Source of the DNA: JAWXTP01 sp044433415
Lineage (GTDB): Bacteria; Bacteroidota; Bacteroidia; Bacteroidales; Rikenellaceae
Assembly: GCA_044433415.1 (NCBI GenBank)
Contig: JAWXTP010000015.1
Location: 1 to 38,820 of the forward strand
Direction of reading: 5' to 3'
Length of the DNA stretch: 38,820 nt
Both the position numbers and the translations under genes were made by a program. Below are positions 8,302-15,625 of this stretch, piece by piece. How positions within the stretch are numbered: the stretch's first letter is position 1; every line of letters starts with the position of its first letter. Under the pieces are notes generated by a model. It had not been told where the DNA came from. It did not search any database and was given only the letters and a program-made list of their open reading frames with translations.

Positions 8302-9576
8302 ATGACAAATTCAGAAATCCTTTCTTTTGATAAAGAACATATATGGCACCCATACACATCTATGGTGAACCCTCTAAATGTTTATCAAGTTGAAAGTGCT
8401 AAGGGAGTATATATAAAACTAGCGGATGGCCGTGAATTAATAGATGGTATGAGTTCATGGTGGTGTGCTATACAAGGATACAACAACCCTAGGCTTAATG
8501 AAGCAGCTAAACAGCAGATAGACAAGATGTCACATATCATGTTTGGTGGTTTTACGCATCAACCTGCCGTAGAGTTAGCAGAGCTTCTAGTGGAGTTTCT
8601 TCCTGAGGGTTTAAACCGTATCTTCTATAGTGATAGTGGTTCTGTAAGTGTTGAGGTGGCCTTAAAGATGGCTATTCAATATCAGTACTCATTAGGCAAG
8701 AGGTCAAAAACCCAGATAGCAACTATAAAAGGTGGTTATCATGGAGATACGTGGCATGCTATGAGTGTCTGTGACCCAGAAAATGGTATGCACTCATTAT
8801 ATAATGGGCGCTTGACAGCTCAGCTTTTTGTTCCTCAGCCTAAGACTACCTTTGAGCAGGAGTGGTGTGATAGTGATTTAGTCCCTGTGAGAGAGCTTTT
8901 TAGGGAACATGGAGAAGAGATAGCAGGTTTTATCTTAGAACCTATAGTGCAAGGAGCAGGAGGTATGAGATTTTATCATCCTAACTACTTAAACGGTCTT
9001 AGAACCTTATGTGATGAGTATGATATCCTACTTATCTTTGATGAGATAGCTACAGGATTTGGCAGAACAGGAAAGATGTTTGCTACGGAATGGACTTCTA
9101 TAACACCCGATATTATTACTATAGGTAAGGCGCTAACAGCAGGCTACCTGAGTTTTGCAGCTACTATAGCTACAGATAGGGTAGCGCATACTATTTCTTC
9201 TAACTATCCACATTCTTTTATGCATGGACCAACATTCATGGGTAACCCTCTAGCGTGCTCTATAGCTGTAGAGAACTTGAAGATGTTAAAAGAGGATAAT
9301 CCTTTAGGTAGGATTAAAGAGATAGAAGCTATCTTAAAAGCGGAGTTAAAGGCTGCTGTAAATGTTGAGGGAGTACATGAGGTTAGATGTCTAGGTGCTA
9401 TAGGTGTCATAGAAATGAAAGATAGTGTAGATATGCAGACTCTGCAAGCTAAATTTGTAGAGAATGGTATATGGGTACGCCCTTTTGGGAAACTGGTGTA
9501 TATTATGCCTCAGTATATTATCTCGGATGATGAGCTTAAAACACTTTGCAGAACATTAGTTCTTTGTATTAAATAA
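8302..9576 (+). CDS. bioA: Adenosylmethionine-8-amino-7-oxononanoate aminotransferase
   Basis: 424 residues, class III aminotransferase. It makes 7,8-diaminopelargonate from KAPA with S-adenosylmethionine as amino donor in biotin synthesis. Diagnostic features are the N-terminal HIWHPYTSM, the SSWWCAIQGYN segment, YSDSGSVSVEVALKMA for cofactor phosphate contact, FDEIATGFGRTGKMFA with the PLP-ring Asp, and TIGKALTAGYL with Lys276, equivalent to the Schiff-base lysine (274 in E. coli BioA). No other biotin gene is in the window. ridA follows 26 bp later on the same strand, probably on the same transcript. RidA protects PLP enzymes from reactive enamines, which may be relevant to this pairing. 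Confidence 0.95.
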   Translation: MTNSEILSFDKEHIWHPYTSMVNPLNVYQVESAKGVYIKLADGRELIDGMSSWWCAIQGYNNPRLNEAAKQQIDKMSHIMFGGFTHQPAVELAELLVEFLPEGLNRIFYSDSGSVSVEVALKMAIQYQYSLGKRSKTQIATIKGGYHGDTWHAMSVCDPENGMHSLYNGRLTAQLFVPQPKTTFEQEWCDSDLVPVRELFREHGEEIAGFILEPIVQGAGGMRFYHPNYLNGLRTLCDEYDILLIFDEIATGFGRTGKMFATEWTSITPDIITIGKALTAGYLSFAATIATDRVAHTISSNYPHSFMHGPTFMGNPLACSIAVENLKMLKEDNPLGRIKEIEAILKAELKAAVNVEGVHEVRCLGAIGVIEMKDSVDMQTLQAKFVENGIWVRPFGKLVYIMPQYIISDDELKTLCRTLVLCIK

Positions 9577-9602
9577 CGTATTATAACTTTAAATAATTTC
9601 AA

Positions 9603-9986
9603 ATGAAAAAAATTATCTCTACAGAGAATGCTCCAAAAGCTGTTGGACCATACTCTCAAGCTATCGAGGCTAACGGAACACTTTACATTTCTGGTCAAAT
9701 TCCAGTGAATCCTGCTGACGGTACTATAGGTGAGACTATAGAAGAACAAACTCACCAATGTCTTAAAAATGTAGGTGCTATTCTTGAAGAAGCAGGTTAT
9801 ACTTATGCTGACGTAGTTAAGTCTACTGTATTGTTGGATGATATGGATAATTTTGGAGCTATGAATGCTATTTATGCTTCTTATTATACTAGTGATCTTC
9901 CTGCTCGTGTTTGTTATCAGGTGGCGAAGCTCCCTCTAGGTGTTAAAGTCGAAATAGAGACTATAGCCGTATCTTCATGTCGATAA
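9603..9986 (+). CDS. ridA: RidA family enamine/imine deaminase
   Basis: 127 residues, full length for the YjgF/YER057c/UK114 family. It hydrolyses 2-aminoacrylate and 2-iminobutanoate released by PLP-dependent dehydratases. Signature stretches are KAVGPYSQAIEANGTLYISGQIPV at the N-terminus and ARVCYQVAKLPLGVKVEIE at the C-terminus, the latter with the conserved Arg and Glu. It lies downstream of bioA and upstream of the thr leader and thrB. 2-iminobutanoate comes from threonine, so placement beside threonine genes is metabolically coherent, though the 0.5-kb spacer with repeats suggests separate transcription. Repeat copy B begins right after the stop. Confidence 0.93.
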   Translation: MKKIISTENAPKAVGPYSQAIEANGTLYISGQIPVNPADGTIGETIEEQTHQCLKNVGAILEEAGYTYADVVKSTVLLDDMDNFGAMNAIYASYYTSDLPARVCYQVAKLPLGVKVEIETIAVSSCR

Positions 9987-10178
9987 TCCGGGAAGGCTTT
10001 TCCCAATAGCAGCCCATCTTTGCGACCTTTTTTAAAATTCCAATGCTCACAGCCGTCGAGGCTGCTCCGCTTGAAATTTCAAAAAACGCCGCAAATATGA
10101 ACTACTCTTGAAAAAAGCGGACACTCGTGGACGCTAAATTTTGAACCCTCATGCGCATCGAGCGCATGAGGGTTCTGT
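9987..10178 (+). repeat. Dispersed post-stop repeat, copy B with terminal hairpin
   Basis: It starts at the ridA stop codon. It has GGGAAGGCTTTTCCCAATAGC, CATCTTTGCGACCTTTTTT, the core TGCTCACAGCCGTCGAGGCT, AAAACGCCGCAAATATGAAC and TTGAAAAAAGCGGACACTCG. It ends in a perfect 14-bp stem: arms GAACCCTCATGCGC (10143-10156) and GCGCATGAGGGTTC (10162-10175) with loop ATCGA. Copies C and D share the same blocks in the same order. Confidence 0.85.
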
Positions 10179-10194
10179 TCTAAAATAGTTGCCT

Positions 10195-10286
10195 GGGTCG
10201 CAACAAGCGTGGAAATTATTCACAAAATCTTTCATGAAATTTTCTCAATAATTTTCTCAGTAATTTTTAATCGCTTGTCGCGACCC
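10195..10286 (+). repeat. GCGACAAGCG inverted-repeat element, copy 1
   Basis: The left arm GGGTCGCAACAAGCG (10195-10209) and right arm CGCTTGTCGCGACCC (10272-10286) are complementary at 14 of 15 positions. The 62-base AT-rich loop is made of near-repeats of AATTTTCTCA. The right arm continues into GACC tandem repeats. A further CGCTTGTCGC lies near 10350. The same arm sequence recurs at 38480-38555. Confidence 0.75.
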
Positions 10287-10325
10287 CTTTGACCTCTATG
10301 ACCTCTATGACCTCTTTGACCCTCC
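10283..10325 (+). repeat. Short tandem GACCTCTAT-type repeat
   Basis: About five consecutive 9-bp units beginning GACC (GACCCCTTT, then GACCTCTAT twice, GACCTCTTT, GACCCTCCA). They directly abut the right arm of the inverted repeat. A similar array of 10-bp GACCC units abuts the copy near 38.55 kb. Confidence 0.7.
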
Positions 10326-10361
10326 AACAATCTTTCCAGCAATCTTTCCACGCTTGTCGCC

Positions 10362-10395
10362 ATTAATCATTAATCATTAATCGTTCATCATTAAT
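10362..10395 (+). repeat. 7-bp TTAATCA tandem repeat
   Basis: About four imperfect copies of TTAATCA in a row. It lies between the GACC array and the region before the thr leader. No function is evident. Confidence 0.5.
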
Positions 10396-10464
10396 TTTCT
10401 GTTCTTTTCTGTGGGAAAAGGCGTGAATCTGAAAAATATAACCTAAAATCGTAAATATTTGTTA

Positions 10465-10485
10465 AAAAACACACAAAGTGTTTTT
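10465..10485. terminator. Possible bidirectional A/T hairpin upstream of the thr leader
   Basis: Perfect arms AAAAACAC and GTGTTTTT around ACAAA. It may end transcripts reaching it from ridA, or overlap the thr promoter region. The stem is AT-rich, so the call is tentative. Confidence 0.35.
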
Positions 10486-10517
10486 CTGTATGATTTTTTT
10501 TTCGTAAACTTGTAATT

Positions 10518-10652
10518 ATGAAAATGAATAGAACACATACGATTACTTTTGTGAGCAACCTAATTATTAGCGTTGCTATATTTATTTCTACCATTACCAT
10601 TACGTTAATTATTACGACCCCTTGGGGGGTCTTGTCTATATATCACCAATAG
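10518..10652 (+). CDS. Thr/Ile-rich leader peptide of the threonine operon (thrL-like)
   Basis: A 44-codon ORF, ATG at 10518 and TAG at 10650, 161 bp upstream of thrB. It encodes 8 Thr and 10 Ile. Most of these cluster in residues 23-34, ISTITITLIITT, close in style to the TTITTTITITT run of the E. coli threonine leader. A 6-bp GC-rich hairpin (10616-10631) overlaps the last Thr codons. Thr and Ile are the end products controlling threonine biosynthesis, so ribosome stalling on these codons would report both. The upstream homologue thrA is not adjacent here, so the leader would control thrB (and perhaps thrC). Peptide composition and position are seen; attenuation is inferred. Confidence 0.75.
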   Translation: MKMNRTHTITFVSNLIISVAIFISTITITLIITTPWGVLSIYHQ

Positions 10653-10697
10653 AGGTGGCGTATGCTAAAATGTGTATGTGTCTCACCATAGGGTCTC
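10616..10697 (+). promoter_or_regulatory. Candidate attenuator structures before thrB
   Basis: GACCCC (10616-10621) pairs with GGGGTC (10626-10631) to form a hairpin followed by TTGTCTATAT. GACCC can instead pair with GGGTC at 10691-10695. Likewise GGTG (10654-10657) can pair with the upstream CACC (10644-10647) or the downstream CACC (10684-10687). These mutually exclusive pairings are what a translation-coupled switch needs. The stems are short and the U-tract is imperfect. Confidence 0.45.
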
Positions 10698-10813
10698 AGA
10701 GCCCGTTCCCAGTTTGTCCGTCTAAATGAATTATTTAAATTATGAAAAAGTATGTAAAGACACAAGGGCATATTAGTTAACTTATATCAAAAACGAAAAA
10801 TAAATAGAATTTT

Positions 10814-11734
10814 ATGAAAACAGTAAAAGTATTTGCACCAGCAACAGTAGCAAATGTTGGATGTGGATTTGACGCAATGGGTTTTGCGTTTAAGGGTGCA
10901 GGAGATGTAATAGAAATGTCACTTATCGACTCAGATGAAATAGTATATGAAAATGAAACTTCTATAAATGTGCCTTCTGACCCAGAGAAAAACCTTATGA
11001 CTTATGCTTTACGTGCTATTATGGATGCTTCAGGTGGCAGAAGTGGCGTTAAAGTAGTTCTTAAAGAAAAAATCTTCCCAGGTAGCGGTATAGGTTCTAG
11101 TGCAGCAGCAGCAGCTTCGGCAGTTGTAGGTTATAATGCGCTTATGAATCTTGGTTATAGTGATGAGGAGTTAATACCTTTTGCCTTAGAGGGGGAATGT
11201 ATCGCTAGTGGTGCACGTCACGCTGATAATGTAGCACCTGCACTTATGGGTGGTATAGTGTTAGTGAGAGATTATAATCCTATAGATGTAGTTCGCATAA
11301 AACCAGCTTTGAAATTATATTGTGCTATTGTGCACCCTCAGATAGAGGTTAAGACCATAGAAAGTCGTGCAGTGCTAAAACCAGAGATATCTATGAAAGT
11401 GGCTGTACGTCAGTGGGCTAATCTGGGTTCGTTAGTTGCAGGTTTGTATAATGGTGATGTGGCTTTGGTAGGTCGTGCACTTGAAGACCACGTAGCAGAG
11501 CCTTTCCGCAAGAAATTTATCCCTGGGTATGACGAGCTGAAAGCTAAGATTATGGAGTGCGGTGCTGTGGGTGCTAATATATCTGGTTCTGGTCCTTCAG
11601 TTTTTGCTTTAGCAGAAACTTTGGAGAAGGCTGAGGAGATTTCGAAAATTATGTTATCACATTTTGAAAACCTCAACATAGATGCCAATGTATACTCCTC
11701 AGAAATATATGACAAAGGCTGCCATTTGATGTAG
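10814..11734 (+). CDS. thrB: Homoserine kinase
   Basis: 306 residues, GHMP kinase superfamily. It phosphorylates homoserine to O-phosphohomoserine, the substrate of ThrC. The N-terminal VFAPATVANVGCGFDAMGFA is typical of ThrB. The ATP-binding loop PGSGIGSSAAAAAS is at ~89-102, and the third GHMP motif GAVGANISGSGPSVFAL is near residue 255-270. The length is normal. It is preceded by the Thr/Ile leader and followed by repeat copy C and then thrC, 286 bp on. In many Bacteroidetes the order is thrA, a phosphoglycerate-mutase-like gene and thrC; here a classical thrB is used and thrA is elsewhere. Confidence 0.95.
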   Translation: MKTVKVFAPATVANVGCGFDAMGFAFKGAGDVIEMSLIDSDEIVYENETSINVPSDPEKNLMTYALRAIMDASGGRSGVKVVLKEKIFPGSGIGSSAAAAASAVVGYNALMNLGYSDEELIPFALEGECIASGARHADNVAPALMGGIVLVRDYNPIDVVRIKPALKLYCAIVHPQIEVKTIESRAVLKPEISMKVAVRQWANLGSLVAGLYNGDVALVGRALEDHVAEPFRKKFIPGYDELKAKIMECGAVGANISGSGPSVFALAETLEKAEEISKIMLSHFENLNIDANVYSSEIYDKGCHLM

Positions 11735-11890
11735 TTTCTCGGCATAGGAGCCTGGTTTCCGCTTTTTCCAATAGCAGCCCATCTTTGCGACCTTTTTTAA
11801 AGTTTCAATGCTCACAGCCATCGAGGCTGCTCCGCTTAAAACTTCAAAAAACGCCGCAAATATGAACTACTCTTGAAAAAAGAGAGACCT
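11735..11890 (+). repeat. Dispersed post-stop repeat, copy C
   Basis: It begins at the thrB stop. It contains GGTTTCCGCTTTTTCCAATA, CATCTTTGCGACCTTTTTT, the core TGCTCACAGCCATCGAGGCT, AAAACGCCGCAAATATGAAC and CTCTTGAAAAAAG. It matches copy B over most of its length but lacks the terminal GC-rich hairpin, which is replaced by other sequence. Confidence 0.85.
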
Positions 11891-11903
11891 TGGGTTTCCT
11901 GCC

Positions 11904-11956
11904 AGCTATGCAGGTCAAAAAAAACTGCGTATTGATTATGTGTTAGCTATGCAGGT
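11904..11956 (+). repeat. Direct repeat AGCTATGCAGGT, two copies 41 bp apart
   Basis: AGCTATGCAGGT at 11904-11915 and 11945-11956, each followed by an A-rich run. The first can also pair with the preceding CCTGC (CCTGC-cagctat-GCAGG). They lie between repeat copy C and the thrC start. A related CTATGCAGG is found in copy A, which suggests a modular family. Confidence 0.6.
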
Positions 11957-12020
11957 TAAAAATAGATTAACTTACCCAATAATAATATATAAATAATATA
12001 TAATAGAAAAATTAAATGAT

Positions 12021-13286
12021 ATGAGATATTACGGAACACGAGATAAAAGTAAATTTTATACTTTGCAGGAGGCTGCAAAAAGTGGATTAGCACCATGTGG
12101 TGGATTGTATATGCCTGAGAGTATACCTCAGATAGATCTTGCTAAATTAGAGGCAGAGGCTGAAAAGTCGTATGCTGATATGGCGTATTATGTTGCTGAA
12201 TTGATATTTGGTGAAGATATGGATAAAGAACAACTGAAAGATATAATCTTTGATGCTTATAATTTCGCATTGCCCCTTCACCAATTTGGAGATAGCGATA
12301 AGTTTACTTTGGAACTTTTCCATGGTCCTACACTTGCGTTTAAAGACTTTGGTGCACGATTTATGTCGCGTATGCTTTCTGCTTTACGTGGCGATAAGAA
12401 AACTATTATCCTTACTGCTACTTCGGGTGATACAGGAAGCGCCGTAGCGGATGGATTCTATGGTGTTGAAGGTATAGATGTGTATATACTTTTCCCTGAA
12501 GGTAAGGTGAGCGACTTCCAAGAACGTCAGATGACTACTCTAGGAGGTAACATCCACGCACTAAGAGTTGATGGTAGCTTCGATGATTGCCAGGCTATGG
12601 TGAAAGAAGTTTTTGCTAACCACGAACTTTGTGAAGCTAAAAATATCACTTCTGCAAACTCTATAAGTATCCTGCGCTGGATTCCTCAGTCATTCTATTA
12701 CTTCTGGGCTTATGTGCAATGGAAAAAAGCTACAGGTAAAACAGAATGTGATGTGGTAGTGCCTAGTGGTAACTTTGGTAATATCACAGCGGCAATATTA
12801 GCGTATAAGATGGGTCTTCCTTTACGTAAATTCGTTGCTGCAACTAATGCTAATGATACGATACCTCAATTCTTAAATAGTAAAGTCTACACTCCTAAAG
12901 CTACAGTCGCAACTTGCGCTAACGCTATGGATGTGGGTGACCCTAGCAACTATGAAAGACTTGTAGAACTTATGTCATGGGAAGAGCTAAGCGAAAAAAT
13001 GATAGGTCTTAGCTATACTGATGAACAGATAGAAAAAACTATGGCTGAGATTTATGAGAAATATGGCTACCTAAGCTGTCCTCATAGTGCTGTAGGTTAT
13101 GCAGCTATGTGTGATACAGGAGTGGAAGGATTTTATGCCTCTACAGCTCATAGCTCTAAATTTGCTGATGTCATAGAACGTGCCGTGGGTGTAACAGTTG
13201 AGATTCCTGACACCCATAAAGCTATAATGACAAAAGAGAAGATTTCTAGTACGATGGGAAGACATGACCTAGAGTCAATATTGTAA
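12021..13286 (+). CDS. thrC: Threonine synthase
   Basis: 421 residues, PLP fold-type II. It converts O-phosphohomoserine to threonine. The N-terminal MRYYGTRD and EAAKSGLAPCGGLYMPE are typical of the ThrC group found in Gram-negatives. The Schiff-base lysine is Lys108 in LAFKDFGARF (107 in E. coli). ATSGDTGSAVADGF gives the substrate/phosphate loop, and PSGNFGNITAA is the PLP-phosphate loop. It forms the pathway end with thrB, and a terminator (13316-13341) closes the unit. Whether thrC is read through repeat copy C from the thrB promoter or has its own start is not clear; no TAnnTTTG box was found in the spacer. Confidence 0.96.
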   Translation: MRYYGTRDKSKFYTLQEAAKSGLAPCGGLYMPESIPQIDLAKLEAEAEKSYADMAYYVAELIFGEDMDKEQLKDIIFDAYNFALPLHQFGDSDKFTLELFHGPTLAFKDFGARFMSRMLSALRGDKKTIILTATSGDTGSAVADGFYGVEGIDVYILFPEGKVSDFQERQMTTLGGNIHALRVDGSFDDCQAMVKEVFANHELCEAKNITSANSISILRWIPQSFYYFWAYVQWKKATGKTECDVVVPSGNFGNITAAILAYKMGLPLRKFVAATNANDTIPQFLNSKVYTPKATVATCANAMDVGDPSNYERLVELMSWEELSEKMIGLSYTDEQIEKTMAEIYEKYGYLSCPHSAVGYAAMCDTGVEGFYASTAHSSKFADVIERAVGVTVEIPDTHKAIMTKEKISSTMGRHDLESIL

Positions 13287-13315
13287 ATGGTTTCTAAAAA
13301 TATGAATTTTTGAAT

Positions 13316-13341
13316 ATAGGGAGCTTTTTGAGGCTCCCTAT
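13316..13341 (+). terminator. Terminator after thrC
   Basis: Perfect 9-bp arms ATAGGGAGC and GCTCCCTAT around TTTTTGAG, followed by GTTTTATTT. It starts 29 bases after the stop. Confidence 0.85.
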
Positions 13342-13362
13342 GTTTTATTTGAAAAAAACTAT

Positions 13363-13370
13363 TATATTTG
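13363..13370 (+). promoter_or_regulatory. -7 box for the S41 protease
   Basis: TATATTTG matches TAnnTTTG. It lies just after the thrC terminator and 90 bp before the chosen ATG at 13461. Confidence 0.5.
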
Positions 13371-13460
13371 TATTCTGTTATGTGAGCAATAAGTTATTTG
13401 TAAGTTACGTTTGTTCTGTACAGGTCTTTTGTTCATTTGAGTATTGATAAAATTAATTTT

Positions 13461-15098
13461 ATGGGAAATAATAAAAAACAAAATATTTTTCTACCTATCT
13501 TTTTTTCTATAGCTATTATTATAGGTTTTGTTATGGGTAGAGTGACACATCGTGTTGCTTCGACAGGTTCACAGGGAACTTCACAGATGAGCACAAAAGC
13601 GCTTATAGAGAGTAGTATAAAGAATTCTAGTAAGCTGGGTTCTGTACTTTCTTTGATAGATGCTAAATATGTTGAAACGGTTGATGTTGACACCCTGAGC
13701 GAGGAGTTTATACAAAAGATTCTAACAAAGCTAGACCCTCACTCTTCATATATATCAGCAAAAGATGCTATAGCTTCTTATGAAGCACTGAACGGCTCTT
13801 TTGATGGTATAGGTATCATGTTTAATATGGCTACAGATACGGTGATAATTCAAGATGTAATTGCTGGAGGTCCTTCTGAAAAAGTGGGTATGCTAGCTGG
13901 TGACCGTATTATACAAATTGGTGATTCTATTGTTGCAGGCCGTAAGGTTAACCAAGATAGCATAGTGAAAATGCTTAAGGGGCCAGGAGGTACAACAGTA
14001 CAACTAGGTATAGAGAGACGTGGAGCTGATGATTTAATAGATTTTGAAGTAACACGTGGTAAGATAATTCAAAATAGTATAGATGCAGCTTTCCTTATAG
14101 AACCAGAGATAGGTTATATTAAATTAAGTCGTTTCGCTAGAACCTCTCATAGAGAGTTTGTTAGTGCTATAGAGAAAATGAGAAGCGAAGGTATGAAACA
14201 ACTGATTTTTGACCTTACAGCTAACTCAGGAGGTTACTTAGACCAAGCTATACTTATCGCCAATGAGTTCCTTCCTAAAGGGAATATGATAGTTTATACA
14301 GAAGGTACAAATTACCCTATAGAAAAAACTTATGCTGATGGAAACGGTAAACTTGTAGACCAACCTGTTGTTGTGTTGATAGATGAAAATTCTGCTAGTG
14401 CTAGTGAAATTGTTGCAGGAGCACTTCAAGATAATGATATAGGTAATATCATAGGTCGTCGCTCTTTTGGTAAGGGGCTCGTTCAAGAACAGATGTCTTT
14501 AAAAGATGGTTCGTTAATGAACTTAACAATAGCTAGATATCACACTCCTACAGGAAGATGTATACAGCGTCCTTATGAGAATGGTTCTGAGCAATATATG
14601 CTAGATTTCTATAATAGATATGCTCATAGTGAACATATAAGTGCGGATAGTATCAGCTTCCCAGATTCTTTGAAATTTGTGACTCCTAAAGGAAATATAG
14701 TGTATGGAGGTGGAGGTATCATGCCTGATGTATTTGTACCTATAGACACTACCTCTCAGGGTAAATACTTTGTTGAGGTGATGAATAATAATACCTTATT
14801 TAGCTTTACTCTTAACTACTTAGATGAAAATAGAACCGAAATTAGAGCTCTTGATAATAAAGAAAAATTAGTAGAGTACTTCACTGTTAATGAGGATAAG
14901 ATATTTAAACAGTTCAAAAATTTTGCTGCTAATAAGAAAACAAAAAATAGAATAGACGAATTAAGCGCTAAGAACTGTAAGATATTTATAAATGCCTATC
15001 TAGCTCGTAATAGTGGTTTTGGAGATAATGGATTCTATTTGTTTATGTATCCTTTCGATAAAATTATAGTGAAGGCTATAGATACTTTGCATGAATAG
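13461..15098 (+). CDS. S41-family C-terminal processing peptidase
   Basis: 545 residues from the ATG at 13461; an in-frame TTG at 13437 would add eight residues and is less likely. One N-terminal membrane anchor (~9-27, NIFLPIFFSIAIIIGFVMG) places the enzyme in the periplasm. A PDZ domain covers ~110-200 (GIGIMFNMATDTVIIQDV...GDRIIQIGDSIV). The protease core has the Ser-Lys dyad: Ser313 in NSASASEIVAG and Lys338 in RSFGKGLVQ, 25 residues apart as in E. coli Prc (452/477). CtpA/Prc enzymes trim C-termini of envelope proteins and cell-wall hydrolases. It appears to be a single-gene unit with a weak terminator at 15108-15131. Confidence 0.92.
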   Translation: MGNNKKQNIFLPIFFSIAIIIGFVMGRVTHRVASTGSQGTSQMSTKALIESSIKNSSKLGSVLSLIDAKYVETVDVDTLSEEFIQKILTKLDPHSSYISAKDAIASYEALNGSFDGIGIMFNMATDTVIIQDVIAGGPSEKVGMLAGDRIIQIGDSIVAGRKVNQDSIVKMLKGPGGTTVQLGIERRGADDLIDFEVTRGKIIQNSIDAAFLIEPEIGYIKLSRFARTSHREFVSAIEKMRSEGMKQLIFDLTANSGGYLDQAILIANEFLPKGNMIVYTEGTNYPIEKTYADGNGKLVDQPVVVLIDENSASASEIVAGALQDNDIGNIIGRRSFGKGLVQEQMSLKDGSLMNLTIARYHTPTGRCIQRPYENGSEQYMLDFYNRYAHSEHISADSISFPDSLKFVTPKGNIVYGGGGIMPDVFVPIDTTSQGKYFVEVMNNNTLFSFTLNYLDENRTEIRALDNKEKLVEYFTVNEDKIFKQFKNFAANKKTKNRIDELSAKNCKIFINAYLARNSGFGDNGFYLFMYPFDKIIVKAIDTLHE

Positions 15099-15107
15099 TG
15101 CTTTTAG

Positions 15108-15131
15108 TGCTTGTTTAGAGCAATTTTTTTT
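15108..15131 (+). terminator. Weak terminator after the S41 gene
   Basis: A 4-bp stem TGCT/AGCA with a seven-base loop, then an eight-T run. The stem is weak but the T-run and position, 10 bp after the stop, fit. Confidence 0.35.
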
Positions 15132-15279
15132 ATGAAAATACGTTTGTGTTATAGTGTGGTTCGCTTTTTTGTGGTGAGCGGACGAAATGGCATATTAGTT
15201 GCAAAAAATGCTATAATATTATTAACAAGAGGACTTGTAAAATTAGTTTCTAGAAGTACTCTAACTAAAAACGTTTATT

Positions 15280-15549
15280 ATGAAAAAAACAATTTTATTT
15301 TTATCTACTGTAGCTCTTTCTGTATTTGTTATGACAACTTATGCTAAAGACTGTCCTACAGAATGCGAAAAAGCTTGTACTGAGCAAAAAACAGAAAAGA
15401 AAAGTTGTGGTGAAGAAGAAGGCAAATGTGCTAAAAAAGACAGCACTTGCGTTAAGAAAGCTAAAAAATGTGGGGACAAGACAGATTGCACTAAAAAAGC
15501 AGATGAATCTACTTGTTGTTCAAAGAAATCTGATTCTCCAGAACAATAA
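15280..15549 (+). CDS. Small secreted Cys/Lys-rich protein
   Basis: 89 residues. MKKTILFLSTVALSVFVMTTYA is a clear signal peptide with an A-x-A-like end. The ~67-residue mature part has ten cysteines, spaced mostly every 4-8 residues, in a Lys/Glu/Asp/Thr background (CPTECEKAC, GKCAKKDSTC, STCCSKK). It contains almost no hydrophobic residues, so it is not a normally folded globular domain. Metal binding or disulfide cross-linking after export are reasonable options; no known family was recognised. A strong terminator (15579-15614) follows, so it is its own unit. An overlapping frame beginning at 15341 is a shadow. Confidence 0.75.
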   Translation: MKKTILFLSTVALSVFVMTTYAKDCPTECEKACTEQKTEKKSCGEEEGKCAKKDSTCVKKAKKCGDKTDCTKKADESTCCSKKSDSPEQ

Positions 15550-15578
15550 AATTTAAGCTAATTTCAAGAAACTTTACT

Positions 15579-15614
15579 GGGGCTGTTCGTTAACTAATGA
15601 ACAGCCCTTTTTTT
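15579..15614 (+). terminator. Intrinsic terminator after the Cys-rich gene
   Basis: GGGCTGTTC and GAACAGCCC arms around a 10-base loop, then a run of seven T. Textbook intrinsic terminator form. Confidence 0.93.
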
Positions 15615-15625
15615 ATATATATGTT

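Noticed and set aside
10283..10325. CRISPR array
   Set aside because: The repeats are 9-10 bp, directly tandem with no spacers, and no cas gene is present.
10391..10600. A 69-codon minus-strand open frame
   Set aside because: It lies antisense to the Thr/Ile leader peptide and its upstream region. It has no recognisable domain, and its hydrophobic stretch is the reverse reading of the ATT/ACC-rich leader.
10600..10720. A tRNA or riboswitch before thrB
   Set aside because: The GC-rich patches do not form a cloverleaf or a riboswitch fold that I recognise; the leader-peptide explanation fits better.
13437..13460. TTG start for the S41 protease, eight codons upstream
   Set aside because: The ATG at 13461 gives a normal short cytoplasmic tail before the membrane anchor, and nothing supports the rare start.
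15111..15347. A 78-codon frame before and overlapping the Cys-rich gene
   Set aside because: It overlaps the signal-peptide start of the Cys-rich gene in another frame, has no domain, and begins at a terminator-like T-run.
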